From assembly GCF_000731985.1 (NCBI RefSeq), contig NZ_JNCS01000009.1, forward strand, positions 62,001-126,000: a DNA stretch of 64,000 bases, in the 5' to 3' direction. Under the pieces are notes generated by a model. It was not told the DNA's origin and made no database searches. It worked only from the letters and a program-made list of their open reading frames with translations. This document shows positions 54,998-63,178 of the stretch, one piece after another. Positions within the stretch are counted from its first letter, which is position 1. Every line of letters begins with the position of its first letter. The DNA is from Natrinema altunense (GTDB lineage Archaea; Halobacteriota; Halobacteria; Halobacteriales; Natrialbaceae). The translations under genes and the position numbers were made by a program.

Positions 54998-55180
54998 TTA
55001 TGACCTGCCGACATATGTCATAGAACCATGTCTATCCAGATACCCGTTCCGGTAGGGGCGAATCCGCTGTCGCCATTTCCGGGTGGGTTGCTGAGCAACG
55101 CCGCTCTTCTCCTCACCAGTCAGAACCGTCCAGATCAACAGCCCACCCAGTGTCACATAGAGATTGGCGTCAGTACTCAC
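54998..55180 (-). CDS. Possible small membrane protein overlapping the DUF5518-like gene
   Basis: A 60-residue frame from a GTG at 55180 overlaps the stop of the gene upstream by 4 nt (GTGA), the pattern of coupled translation. It starts MSTDANLYVTLGGLLIWTVL with one hydrophobic helix, then a basic tail (KWRQRIRPYRNGYLDRHG). No family known. The basic tail is unusual for a haloarchaeon, so it may be noncoding. Confidence 0.3.
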   Translation of the reverse strand: MSTDANLYVTLGGLLIWTVLTGEEKSGVAQQPTRKWRQRIRPYRNGYLDRHGSMTYVGRS

Positions 55181-55653
55181 AGGAGAGTGATTCGATGAAT
55201 TGGGACCAAATCACCTGTTCGAAGGGCTTCAGTCCCCTCGCTACACAGAGCCTGTGACTGTGTGTGTGATACCCAGCACCCGGCGATTGCACAGAGTGCC
55301 GACAGTAACGCACTGAATGTGATCACGAAGAGAGACCACAGCACTCCCACCACGTTCGCAAGAGCCAGAATGTCAAGCGGTGCTGAAAGCTCTGCTACGA
55401 CGAGATCCGCAGAGGACCAGACTACCGGTAAGCCACCGATGGCCCCAGTTCGAAGGCCGGCACGTTTCACCGACCCAGAGTGTGTCCCGGAGTACAGCCC
55501 GGACAGGAAACCGGCCACGAGAACCGGAGTCAAGTAAATCATCGACGGATCGGACGTCAGAATTACTGTGAACGGTATTGAGATAACACCGAGGAGAACG
55601 TCCACCCCCATGTATGTTTTTTCCAGTGAGTGGTCATTACTGTTGGAGCCCAT
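55177..55653 (-). CDS. DUF5518-like membrane protein
   Basis: The 158-residue product from the ATG at 55653 has about four membrane helices: MGVDVLLGVISIPFTVILTS, YLTPVLVAGFLSGLYSG, AGLRTGAIGGLPVVW and ALANVVGVLWSLFVITFSALLSALCAI. The glycine spacing in the second and third helices fits haloarchaeal DUF5518 proteins (from memory). The function is unknown. Composition is AT-richer than core genes, as with other genes in this accessory patch. Confidence 0.6.
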   Translation of the reverse strand: MGSNSNDHSLEKTYMGVDVLLGVISIPFTVILTSDPSMIYLTPVLVAGFLSGLYSGTHSGSVKRAGLRTGAIGGLPVVWSSADLVVAELSAPLDILALANVVGVLWSLFVITFSALLSALCAIAGCWVSHTQSQALCSEGTEALRTGDLVPIHRITLL

Positions 55654-55725
55654 AGTGTCTATGAATGTAGTATCTCGTCCCGATATCAAGTATTCTTTGA
55701 ATACAGGGAATGAAAGAAAAACCGT

Positions 55726-55803
55726 TCACTCGTCTCGAGCATCGTCCTTCTGAACGTCTTCGCTTTGACTAGACCCGTCCTCTGAGTCGTTATCGTCGAA
55801 CAT
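55726..55803 (-). CDS. Possible acidic 25-residue microprotein
   Basis: A short frame starts MFDDNDSEDGSSQSEDVQKD and ends DARDE before TGA; it is very acidic, as haloarchaeal proteins are. A TATA-like ATTTATGAG (minus strand, about 55813-55822) and GTATATAC lie within 25 nt of the ATG. It lies 72 nt upstream of the DUF5518-like gene. It may be a real microprotein or just the leader of that transcript. Confidence 0.35.
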   Translation of the reverse strand: MFDDNDSEDGSSQSEDVQKDDARDE

Positions 55804-55992
55804 AGTATATACTCATAAATTCGACATGGATCTGTTACGGTCACTACGTCTCTCCGATAGTTTCTGCAAAACATATTCACTCGAGGTCCCGATTACAGCC
55901 CGGCCGACCGACGGACGATGTCGACGTGGTGGTGGTGGTTCCGAAGGCTCCTGCCGCCCGGCCGGGTGACTGTCGGGGCTCGAGCGAGCCCG
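55804..55992. other. No gene seen
   Basis: An AT-richer part (55804-55880) that holds the presumed promoter of the minus-strand genes, then a GC-rich part (55885-55990) with no frame of normal composition. It ends at the MITE-like palindrome. Confidence 0.4.
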
Positions 55993-56076
55993 TATAGTAG
56001 CAACTGAAACGATTGACACACTGATCGCAACGCCGTCGTGCGATCAGGTGTACAATGACTTTCAGTTGCTACTATA
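55993..56076. mobile_element. 84-bp MITE-like palindrome
   Basis: The ends are perfect 17-nt inverted repeats (TATAGTAGCAACTGAAA at 55993-56009; its reverse complement at 56060-56076). The inside is also largely palindromic (CTGATCGCA at 56021-56029 with TGCGATCAG at 56039-56047), so the whole segment can fold into one hairpin. No open frame. This is the form of a small non-autonomous transposable element. I see no clear target-site duplication. Confidence 0.75.
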
Positions 56077-56238
56077 GTTGTCGCGGTGGACGAGTTTCGG
56101 CGGCACCGTACAGCCACAGGGGCTCGCGGAGGCGGTCATGGGGCCGGAGACGGTGAGGAATCCGATGGGGGTACCGCAGCGCGGGCACTCCGGGGGCGGC
56201 GAGTCGTCGTCCGGATCGCCGTCGCGGCCGCTACGCAT
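56062..56238 (-). CDS. Small zinc-finger protein ending inside the MITE
   Basis: The 58-residue frame from the ATG at 56238 reads MRSGRDGDPDDDSPPPECPR, then a ribbon (CPRCGTPIGFLTVSGPMTAS; SPCGCTVPPKLV) with four cysteines, a pattern seen in other small haloarchaeal zinc proteins. Its final codons (NYSSN and the TGA) lie in the right arm of the MITE-like palindrome, so the element has replaced the original end. It may still be functional because the ribbon is complete. Confidence 0.55.
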   Translation of the reverse strand: MRSGRDGDPDDDSPPPECPRCGTPIGFLTVSGPMTASASPCGCTVPPKLVHRDNYSSN

Positions 56239-56339
56239 GGGTCGCACACCTCGAGCGGGGGGACGGCGATGACACTCCTGCAGTCGGGCGATTCCGCGGT
56301 CGTGCGGGACGTTTATATCCCGGTAGAATGTACGCAATC

Positions 56340-56420
56340 ATTGCTTGCAAATCCCCGCAGGGATTTGGAAGCGAGTCTCGGGTGGTACCAGCACCCGGGA
56401 CGTTTCGATACGTCCCCTTA
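56340..56420 (+). ncRNA. Candidate small RNA with three hairpins
   Basis: A TATA box (GTTTATATCC, 56311-56320) is followed at about +25 by three consecutive hairpins: GCTT/AAATCCC-CGCA-GGGATTT/AAGC (56343-56372), CGGGTG-GTACCAG-CACCCG (56379-56397) and GGGACGT-TTCGAT-ACGTCCC (56397-56416). There is no reading frame. It could be a small RNA or the end hairpins of an eroded IS200/IS605-type element. Confidence 0.4.
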
Positions 56421-56491
56421 CCTTTGGAGACTGCTTCCAGTATATCCGTTGACTCGTTGGCACTTATATCTACTGCAAGCGGCGCGAAAAC

Positions 56492-56574
56492 GACCGTCGC
56501 CGCCCGCGCTCCCCGCCGCTCGAGGCCCGCCCTGCGGACGCGGCTGTCCGCCTCGGGGTTGATTTTTCGACGGG
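56492..56574 (+). ncRNA. Candidate small RNA ending in hairpin and T-run
   Basis: A TATA box (CTTATATC, 56463-56470) is followed by about 80 nt ending with a strong stem (GCGGAC-GCGGCT-GTCCGC, 56534-56551, enclosed by CGAGGC/GCCTCG) and a T-run (TTTTT, 56563-56567). This promoter-to-terminator spacing fits a small RNA gene. Expression is unknown. Confidence 0.35.
56553..56570 (+). terminator. T-run after stem, possible terminator
   Basis: GATTTTTCG follows the GCGGAC/GTCCGC stem. Archaeal termination usually needs T-runs; the stem may add to it. It would end the small RNA transcript. Confidence 0.35.
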
Positions 56575-56754
56575 GTTCAGTCTCCGCTCAAGAGAACGGA
56601 CCTCGTCCTCTGTGAGTGTTATTGTTTCGGTATACTGAACGCCGCTCGCTCCGTCGCGTGGTAATTCGTTCCTAACTCCGTTTGCACGACCGCTCCCGTC
56701 GTTCGATCGACGTGCTCGTCCCGAACGGGATCGATGGGATCGCGCTCGCGGGTG

Positions 56755-57915
56755 TTAAAACAGCGCGTCGAGTTCGTCGCCAGTGTCCATCAGCGACGCG
56801 AAGTCCTCGTCGGCGGTCGCCCGCACGTCCGCGGTCGTCTCCTGAGCCTCGATCGCGACCTCCTGGAGTTGGTCGATCCGCGGCACGTCGGTCACGCCCG
56901 ACAGCAGGACGATCGTCCCGACCTCGTCCCGAACCGTGATCGGGTAATCCCCGCCGCGGATCTCCATGCTGCCGGTCTCGTCCTCGAGCCACTGGCGGCC
57001 GCGTTCGACGCCCTTGCGATTGAGGTAGTTCGGCGGACCACTCGCGACGACCAGGCCGCGGTCGGCGCTGGCGACGTCGCAGGGGAGCGTGAGGCGGCCG
57101 AGGGTTGCCTTGCGGACGAGGCTGGTCAGTCGGTTCGTCGCCGATCCTTCGTCGAACTCGTCGTCGGCGGTCAGCGACGACAGGAGGCCGTCGTCGATCT
57201 CGACCGTCTCGCTGGCGTAGCCGACCGTGGAGACGCCGCTGTTCGAGAGCGTGTTGATGATCTCGCTCGAGTCGACGACGCTCTCGGCGACGTGATCGCC
57301 TTCCCGAACCTCGCCGGCGGCGAAGAGGAGGCCGAACCGCTCGACGATTTCGCGGTTGATGCGGTCGTAGCCGCCTTCGACGGACTCGCCGGCGCTGCGC
57401 CAGGCGTCGTTGTCGAAGACCAGCAGGTTGTCGACCTGGTCGACGAACGTCCGGAACGAGCGGGCTGCGTTGAGCGTGTAAATGCCACCCTCGTCCGTGC
57501 CGGGGAGGATACCCAGCCCGTAGACGGGTTGGGTGTAGACCCGCTGGAGGTGTTTCGCGAGGACCGGCGCGCCGCCGCTCCCGGTGCCGCCGCCCATGCC
57601 AGCGACGACGAGGAACGCGTCGATCTCGTGGACCGGAATCCGATCGATCGCGCCCTGTAGTTCGTCGATGTTCGCCTCGGCGATTTCCGCGCCGAGTTCG
57701 TTGTCAGCGCCGACGCCGTGGCCTTTCACGCGTGCCTGTCCGATGAGGACTCGGTTCTCCACGGAGACGCGGTCGAGGCCTTTGAGGTCCGTCGTCGCCG
57801 AGTTGATCGCGATCGCCGATTCGACGAAGCCGCCGTCGATCGCGTCGTCGAACGCGAGGAACTCGTCGACGACCTTCCCGCCTGCCTGACCGAAGCCGAT
57901 GAGTGCGAGTTTCAT
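56755..57915 (-). CDS. cetZ: CetZ tubulin-superfamily protein
   Basis: CetZ proteins control cell shape and motility in haloarchaea and polymerise with GTP. The 386-residue product has the tubulin/FtsZ signature as GMGGGTGSGGAP (107-118), with the opening MKLALIGFGQAGGKVVDEFL, the GILPGTDEGG strand-loop (T5 region) and NREIVERFGLLFAAGE. It is closest in style to CetZ1, but the subtype cannot be proved. The last residues (DTGDELDALF) are short and acidic. The start is at 57915; a possible TATA box lies about 125 nt upstream, so there may be a long leader. Confidence 0.93.
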   Translation of the reverse strand: MKLALIGFGQAGGKVVDEFLAFDDAIDGGFVESAIAINSATTDLKGLDRVSVENRVLIGQARVKGHGVGADNELGAEIAEANIDELQGAIDRIPVHEIDAFLVVAGMGGGTGSGGAPVLAKHLQRVYTQPVYGLGILPGTDEGGIYTLNAARSFRTFVDQVDNLLVFDNDAWRSAGESVEGGYDRINREIVERFGLLFAAGEVREGDHVAESVVDSSEIINTLSNSGVSTVGYASETVEIDDGLLSSLTADDEFDEGSATNRLTSLVRKATLGRLTLPCDVASADRGLVVASGPPNYLNRKGVERGRQWLEDETGSMEIRGGDYPITVRDEVGTIVLLSGVTDVPRIDQLQEVAIEAQETTADVRATADEDFASLMDTGDELDALF

Positions 57916-58226
57916 AGCTGTCTGACGTGGCCGTTCCCCGGCGCGACCGCGACCGGATAGCGTCGCCGGGCGGATCAGCCGGGATCGGAACGGGTTCCAC
58001 GTCCCGTGAATCCGCGGACGTAGGCATTGTTATGAGCCGCATATACTCGAAGAAAATACACTCACGAATTCGTTACCCTCTGTAAGCCGTGACTCCCATT
58101 GGAAGCTAACTGTCCGCATCAGTCGGGCACCGACGACGTGGCAGTGCAGTCGTACCCCGAACGAATCGTCGCTCGTGGCGCGTCGATACCCCCACGTTTT
58201 CCGTTCTCCGCCCGTCAGATCCGGGT
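57916..58226. other. Divergent intergenic region between cetZ and phr
   Basis: 311 bases. A minus-strand TATA-like AGTATATGC (about 58037-58045) could serve cetZ with a long leader. A patch at 58050-58120 is AT-richer. I find no frame or RNA here. Confidence 0.4.
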
Positions 58227-59636
58227 ATGATCGTTCACTGGCACCGTCGGGACCTCCGTCCGGGTGATAACCGCGGGCTCGCACGCGCCGCCTCGGCCGA
58301 CGAGCCCGTCGTCCCGCTGTTCGTGCTCGACCCGTCCGTCCTCGAACACGCCTCGCCGGTCCGTGTCGCATGCCTGCTCGAGGCCCTCGAGAGCCTTCGG
58401 TCGTGGTACGACGCGCACGGGAGTGACCTGCTCGTGGTGCGGGACGAGGCGAGCGCGGCCGTACCCCGGGTCGCGACGGCACACGACGCCGCGACGGTCG
58501 TCTGGAACGAGGACTACAGCGGACTCGCCCGGGAACGCGACCAGGCCGTCCGGGCGGCGCTCGCGGACGAGGGGATCACGGCCGAGTCGGTCCACGATGC
58601 GGTCCACCACGAACCGGGGTCGATTACGCCGAATCAGGGCGATCACTACTCGGTCTTTTCCTACTTCTGGAAGAAGTGGCGCGACCGCGACAAGCGAGCG
58701 CCGGCCGACGAGCCCGAGTCGAGCGACCTCGCGGCCGTCTCGGGCGACCCGATTCCGACGCTCGCGGATCTCGGGTTCGACGAGCCCGAGGCGACGCCGC
58801 CGACGGTGACGACGGCGGCGGCCCGGGAGCGGGTGGCCGACTTCTGTTCGGGACCGATCTACGAGTACGCCGCGCTGCGCGACTATCCCGCCGAAAGCGG
58901 GACCTCCCGGCTCTCGCCACACCTCAAGTGGGGAACGATCGGGCCGCGGGAACTGTACGCCGCCACCGAGCGCGCCGCCGACCGAGCCGAGCGCGACGCC
59001 GATCGCGAGAGCGTCCGCGAGTTCCAGCGCCAACTCGCCTGGCGAGAGTTCTACGCCCACGTCCTCGCGTTCAACCCGAACACGGTCACCGAGGACTTCA
59101 GCGGCTACGACAACGAGATCGACTGGCGCGACGATCCCGACGCGCTCGAGGCCTGGAAAGCCGGCACGACGGGGTATCCGATCATCGACGCGGGGATGCG
59201 CCAACTCCGCGCGGACGGGTGGATGCACAACCGCGTGCGGATGCTCGTCGCCTCTTTCCTGACGAAGGACCTCCTGACCGACTGGCGCGCGGGCTACGCC
59301 TGGTTCCGGGAGAAACTGGCGGACCACGACACCGCAAACGACGTCGGCGGGTGGCAGTGGGCGGGATCGACCGGGACCGACGCCCAGCCGTATTTCCGGG
59401 TGTTCAACCCGATGAAACAGGGCCGTGAGTACGATCCCGACGCCGAGTACATCCGCGAGTACGTCCCCGAACTCGCGGACGCGACTGCCGCGGACATCCA
59501 CGGCTGGCACGACCTCGAGCCGGCCGAGCGCGAGCGGATCGCCCCCGACTATCCGGGGCCGATCGTCGACCACGCCGAGCGTCGGGACCGAGCCATCGAA
59601 CTCTTCGAACGGGCGCGCGGCGAGTCGTCGGAGTAG
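58227..59636 (+). CDS. phr: Deoxyribodipyrimidine photolyase
   Basis: The 469-residue product repairs UV-induced cyclobutane dimers using light. It starts MIVHWHRRDLRPGDNRGLA, the usual antenna-domain opening, then the FAD-binding helical domain: LSPHLKWGTIGPRELYA, FQRQLAWREFYAHVL, TTGYPIIDAGMRQLRADGWM and NRVRMLVASFLTKDLL, with HDTANDVGGWQWAGSTGTDA as the FAD/substrate segment. The tryptophans of the electron-transfer chain are present in these segments. Exposed to strong sunlight, halophiles usually carry one or more copies. Confidence 0.95.
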   Translation: MIVHWHRRDLRPGDNRGLARAASADEPVVPLFVLDPSVLEHASPVRVACLLEALESLRSWYDAHGSDLLVVRDEASAAVPRVATAHDAATVVWNEDYSGLARERDQAVRAALADEGITAESVHDAVHHEPGSITPNQGDHYSVFSYFWKKWRDRDKRAPADEPESSDLAAVSGDPIPTLADLGFDEPEATPPTVTTAAARERVADFCSGPIYEYAALRDYPAESGTSRLSPHLKWGTIGPRELYAATERAADRAERDADRESVREFQRQLAWREFYAHVLAFNPNTVTEDFSGYDNEIDWRDDPDALEAWKAGTTGYPIIDAGMRQLRADGWMHNRVRMLVASFLTKDLLTDWRAGYAWFREKLADHDTANDVGGWQWAGSTGTDAQPYFRVFNPMKQGREYDPDAEYIREYVPELADATAADIHGWHDLEPAERERIAPDYPGPIVDHAERRDRAIELFERARGESSE

Positions 59637-59715
59637 GGTCGCGCCGCCTCGTCGTTCGGGAGTGGGTCGGAACGCCGTCGACGGAGTCGGCCGACGAGTG
59701 GCCGCCGAGGTCGGC

Positions 59716-60681
59716 CTACGCCCAGTAGGCGTCTCCGGGCTGGGTCTCGAAGATCGCCCGCTCGAGGAGGTCGATCGCCTTCTCGAGGCCTTCCCGCGAA
59801 CTGGTCAGGGAATCCTCATGTTCGATGCTCAGGGCGCCGTCGTAGCCGACCAGTCGGAGCGTCGAGACGATGTCCTTCCAGTGGGTTTCGTCGTGACCGT
59901 ACCCGACCGACCGGAAGAGCCACGAGCGGTTGGGTTCGTCGTCGTAGGCGGTCGTGTCTAGAACTCCCTTTTCGCGGGCCTGTGCGTCGTAGATCTTGGT
60001 ATCCTTGGCGTGGACGTGGTGGATCGCGTCGCGCTCGCCCAGATAGCGGATCGCGTCGGTGATCGTGATCCCTTGCCAGTAGAGGTGGGACGGATCGAAA
60101 TTCGCCCCGATCCGCTCGCCGGTCTCCTCGCGTAGCCGTGCCAGGCCGTGGGGCTCGTAGACCAGCATGTTCGGATGCATCTCGATCGCGATATCGACCT
60201 CGTGATCGGCGGCTAGAGCCGCGATCTCACCCCAGTAGTCGACGGCCCGCTCCCACTGGTACTCGAGCGCGGCGGCGTGTTCGGGCGGCCACGGGGCCGT
60301 GATCCAGTTTGGCACCTCGTCGTTCGGCCCGCCGGCCGGGAGTCCCGAGAAGCAAGTGACGGTCCCGACCTCGAGTTGGGCGGCCAGTCGGATCGCCTCG
60401 CGGAGTTCGGTGTCGGCCTCCTCGGCCCGCTGGTCGTCGGGATGGAGCGGATTGTTGTGGGTCGCGAGCGCGCTGATCCGCATGTCGTACTCTTCGAGCA
60501 GATCGCGGAGTGCCGCCTGTTCGCTCTCGTCGTCGAGGTATGCGGCCCGCTCGAGGTGGTCCTGTCCCGGATGCCCGCCGACGCCCGGTTCGATCGCCCC
60601 GACGCCGAGTCCGTCGAGGTCGGGCAGCGCGCTCTCGAGCGGTTCGTCGGCCAGCGGTGGGGTATGCACGCCGATCTCCAT
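59716..60681 (-). CDS. TIM-barrel sugar-phosphate isomerase/epimerase-like protein
   Basis: The 321-residue product has the xylose-isomerase-like AP endonuclease 2 fold: MEIGVHTPPLADEP start, AIEPGVGGHPGQD, a metal-site histidine and glutamate in VDIAIEMHPNMLV, GANFDPSHLYWQG (Asp and His) and HVHAKDTKIY, and E in ALSIEHEDSL. All the metal ligands of the group look intact. The neighbours (an oxidoreductase and a sugar ABC transporter) point to sugar or inositol metabolism; the exact substrate is unknown. Confidence 0.85.
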   Translation of the reverse strand: MEIGVHTPPLADEPLESALPDLDGLGVGAIEPGVGGHPGQDHLERAAYLDDESEQAALRDLLEEYDMRISALATHNNPLHPDDQRAEEADTELREAIRLAAQLEVGTVTCFSGLPAGGPNDEVPNWITAPWPPEHAAALEYQWERAVDYWGEIAALAADHEVDIAIEMHPNMLVYEPHGLARLREETGERIGANFDPSHLYWQGITITDAIRYLGERDAIHHVHAKDTKIYDAQAREKGVLDTTAYDDEPNRSWLFRSVGYGHDETHWKDIVSTLRLVGYDGALSIEHEDSLTSSREGLEKAIDLLERAIFETQPGDAYWA

Positions 60682-60756
60682 GGGCGTGCCAGCACGGCCG
60701 GAAAAATAAAACGAGGGCTGGCAGGCACTCGGTGGCGTCGACCGGTCGCCCGCGTT

Positions 60757-61824
60757 TCACTCCTCGATCGGAACCGTGTGGCCGGCGTCGCTCGAGCGGT
60801 AGATGCCGTTGATGACCCGCTGGACCGTGAGGGCCTCTTCGATACTGTTCCCGCGCGTGCCCTCGCCGACGATCCGATCGAAGAACTCCCGTTGTTCGTC
60901 CGAGTGAGTGTCGTTCTGGCGCGTTTCGATGGTCGTATCCTCGAGATGATCCGGTCCGACCTTGCTCGCCGAGTGGATCGTGAGATCGCCGTCGAGGAGG
61001 TCGAAGCGGGCCGCGGAGTCGGTCCCGCGGGCGACGAATTCGTGGGTCGCCGGCCGATTGGTCGCCCACGCGACCTCGAGCGAGATCGTTCGATTCCCCG
61101 CACAGCGGATGAAGGCACTGGCGGAGTCGTCGACGTCGAACCCGTCGGGTCCCGCGTCGTCGGCCCACATGTCGAGGTAGGCGTACTCCTCACGGGAGCC
61201 GAACTCGCTGCGGGCGATGCCGCTTACCTCCTCGACCTCGGGATAGCCGAGCAGGTAGAGGGCGAGATCGACGGCGTGAACGCCGAGATCGATCAGTGCA
61301 CCGCCACCAGCGATCTGCTGCCGGGTGAACCACGAGCCCCGACCCGGGATGCCGCGCCGCCGGACGTAGTTCGCTTCGACGTGGGACACGTCGCCGAGTT
61401 CGCCCCGATCGATCCGGTTTTTCACGATTCGGACCGTGTTGGCAAAGCGGTTGTTGAACCCCACCATCGCGCAGCCGTCCGACGCTGCTGCCGCGGTAGC
61501 GATTCGCTCGGCGCTTTCCGTCGAGTGACCGAGGGGCTTTTCCAACAGGACGTGGAGGTCCCGCTCGAAGGCGTCGATGGCGTACTCCTCGTGGTACTTG
61601 TTCGGCGTCGTGATGATGACCGCGTCGATGGCATCGTATAGTTCGTGGTGGTCGTCGTAGACGTCCACGTCGTACCGTCGTGCAAAGCGCGTTCGCGCCT
61701 CAGCGACGACGTCCATGCCCCCGGCGAGCGTCACGCCGAGGTCGACGAGTCGCTCGGCGTGATACTGGCCGATGTTGCCGAGGCCGACGATCCCGGTTTC
61801 GATTTCCGATCGATCTTCTATCAT
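60757..61824 (-). CDS. Gfo/Idh/MocA-family oxidoreductase
   Basis: The 355-residue product has an N-terminal NAD(P) Rossmann fold with GIVGLGNIGQYHAERL (about 10-25) and the family motif EKPLGHSTESAERIA, followed by a C-terminal dimer domain with LIDLGVHAVDLALYLLGYPE, where the D-x-x-x-H pair (DLGVH) is the catalytic region. It probably oxidises a sugar or polyol. It is on the same strand as the TIM-barrel protein and the ABC genes, so it is part of the same sugar-use cluster. The ATG at 61824 fits the fold; the frame reaching 61977 does not. Confidence 0.87.
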   Translation of the reverse strand: MIEDRSEIETGIVGLGNIGQYHAERLVDLGVTLAGGMDVVAEARTRFARRYDVDVYDDHHELYDAIDAVIITTPNKYHEEYAIDAFERDLHVLLEKPLGHSTESAERIATAAAASDGCAMVGFNNRFANTVRIVKNRIDRGELGDVSHVEANYVRRRGIPGRGSWFTRQQIAGGGALIDLGVHAVDLALYLLGYPEVEEVSGIARSEFGSREEYAYLDMWADDAGPDGFDVDDSASAFIRCAGNRTISLEVAWATNRPATHEFVARGTDSAARFDLLDGDLTIHSASKVGPDHLEDTTIETRQNDTHSDEQREFFDRIVGEGTRGNSIEEALTVQRVINGIYRSSDAGHTVPIEE

Positions 61825-61986
61825 TTCCCTGGTGTTTTGGCACTGCCAACGTTCGTCTCCGTTCGGACTGATACACCCACATCCGCTATATAGAACTCTT
61901 CGGCTCGAGGAACTTCCGTCCGTCGCCAAACGCCGAGCGCTCTGCGGCGGGGATCGCTCTCGAGAACGCTCCGGCACCGAGGGCGC

Positions 61987-63174
61987 TCAGCTGTCGGCTT
62001 CGGTCGGCGTCGTCCCGGGCTCTCGTTCGGGGAGGTCGGTGATGTCGTGAACCAGCGCGTCACCGGTCGCGGTATCGAAGAGATGAATCCTCGACCGGTC
62101 CAGGACGACATCGACGTCCTGGCCCGCCTCGATCTCCGTGTCGGGCGTGACGCTCATCAGCAACTGGTTCGGTGACGCCGCGGGGTCTTGTTCCATCGAG
62201 CCCGTGGCGGCCTCGGAGAGCAGCAGGTAGACGAAGACCTCGTCGCCCATCGGTTCCAAGACGTCGGTTCGGGCGTCGATCCGGTCCGTCGACGACGCGA
62301 GCGACTCCGCGTACGACGACAGATGGACGTCCTCCGGTCTGATCCCGAGCGTGACGGCGTCGCCGACCGCCACGTCCGGCAGCCGGGACGGATCGAGATC
62401 GACGGTGAAGTTGTTCGTCTCGAGGCCGCCCTCGACGAGCGTCCCTTCGACGAAGTTCATCGACGGCGAGCCGATGAAGCCGGCGACGAACAGGTTTGTG
62501 GGTTCGTTGTAACAGACCAGCGGCGGGGCGATCTGCTGGAGTCGGCCGTCGTTCAGCACGGCGATCCGGTTCGACATCGTCATCGCCTCGGCCTGATCGT
62601 GGGTGACGTAGATCACCGTCGCATCCAGCTCCCGATGGAGCCGCTGGAGTTCGGTCCGCATGTGGACGCGCAGCTTCGCGTCCAGATTGGCCAGCGGCTC
62701 GTCCATCAGGAACACGTCGGGGTTGCGCACGATCGCGCGGGCGATCCCGACCCGCTGTTGCTGGCCGCCGGACATCTCCTTGGGCATCCGATCGAGCATG
62801 CCCTCGAGCTGGACGATATCGGCGGCCTCTTCGACGCGCCGCCGGACCTCCTCGTCGTCGTACTTTCGGAGGCGCAGCCCGAACGAGATGTTCTCGTAGA
62901 CGTCCATGTGCGGGAACAGAGCGATGTTCTGGAAGACCATCGCGACGCCCCGGTTCTTCGGGGCGAGATCGGTCACGTCGTCGTCGCCGATGTAGACCCG
63001 CCCCTCGGTCGGCCGGGTCAACCCCGCGACCGTCTCCATCGTCGTCGACTTCCCACAGCCCGAGGGGCCGACGAAAGTAACGAACTCCCCGTCTTCGACC
63101 TCGAGGCTGATGTCGTCGACCGCCGTTTCGTCTCCGTACCGTTTCGTGATGTTCTCGAGTCGGACTCGTGACAT
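61987..63174 (-). CDS. Sugar ABC transporter ATPase (MalK/UgpC type)
   Basis: The 395-residue product has Walker A GPSGCGKST, signature MSGGQQQRVGIARA, Walker B DVFLMDEPLANLDAKLR and the switch histidine YVTHDQAEA. The C-terminal 140 residues carry an OB/TOBE-type regulatory domain with VTLGIRPEDVHLS, typical of MalK/UgpC. It energises a carbohydrate importer. Its start lies 4 nt after the stop of the permease gene, so the genes are an operon. Confidence 0.93.
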   Translation of the reverse strand: MSRVRLENITKRYGDETAVDDISLEVEDGEFVTFVGPSGCGKSTTMETVAGLTRPTEGRVYIGDDDVTDLAPKNRGVAMVFQNIALFPHMDVYENISFGLRLRKYDDEEVRRRVEEAADIVQLEGMLDRMPKEMSGGQQQRVGIARAIVRNPDVFLMDEPLANLDAKLRVHMRTELQRLHRELDATVIYVTHDQAEAMTMSNRIAVLNDGRLQQIAPPLVCYNEPTNLFVAGFIGSPSMNFVEGTLVEGGLETNNFTVDLDPSRLPDVAVGDAVTLGIRPEDVHLSSYAESLASSTDRIDARTDVLEPMGDEVFVYLLLSEAATGSMEQDPAASPNQLLMSVTPDTEIEAGQDVDVVLDRSRIHLFDTATGDALVHDITDLPEREPGTTPTEADS

Positions 63175-63178
63175 TGTC

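Larger units (their letters stand above)
56239..56754. other. Gene-free stretch with two candidate small RNAs
   Basis: 516 bases between the zinc-finger gene and cetZ. No frame has haloarchaeal composition. It contains three TATA-like boxes (56312-56318, 56440-56447, 56463-56470) and several hairpins described separately. 56580-56754 shows nothing recognisable; cetZ ends at 56755. Confidence 0.5.
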
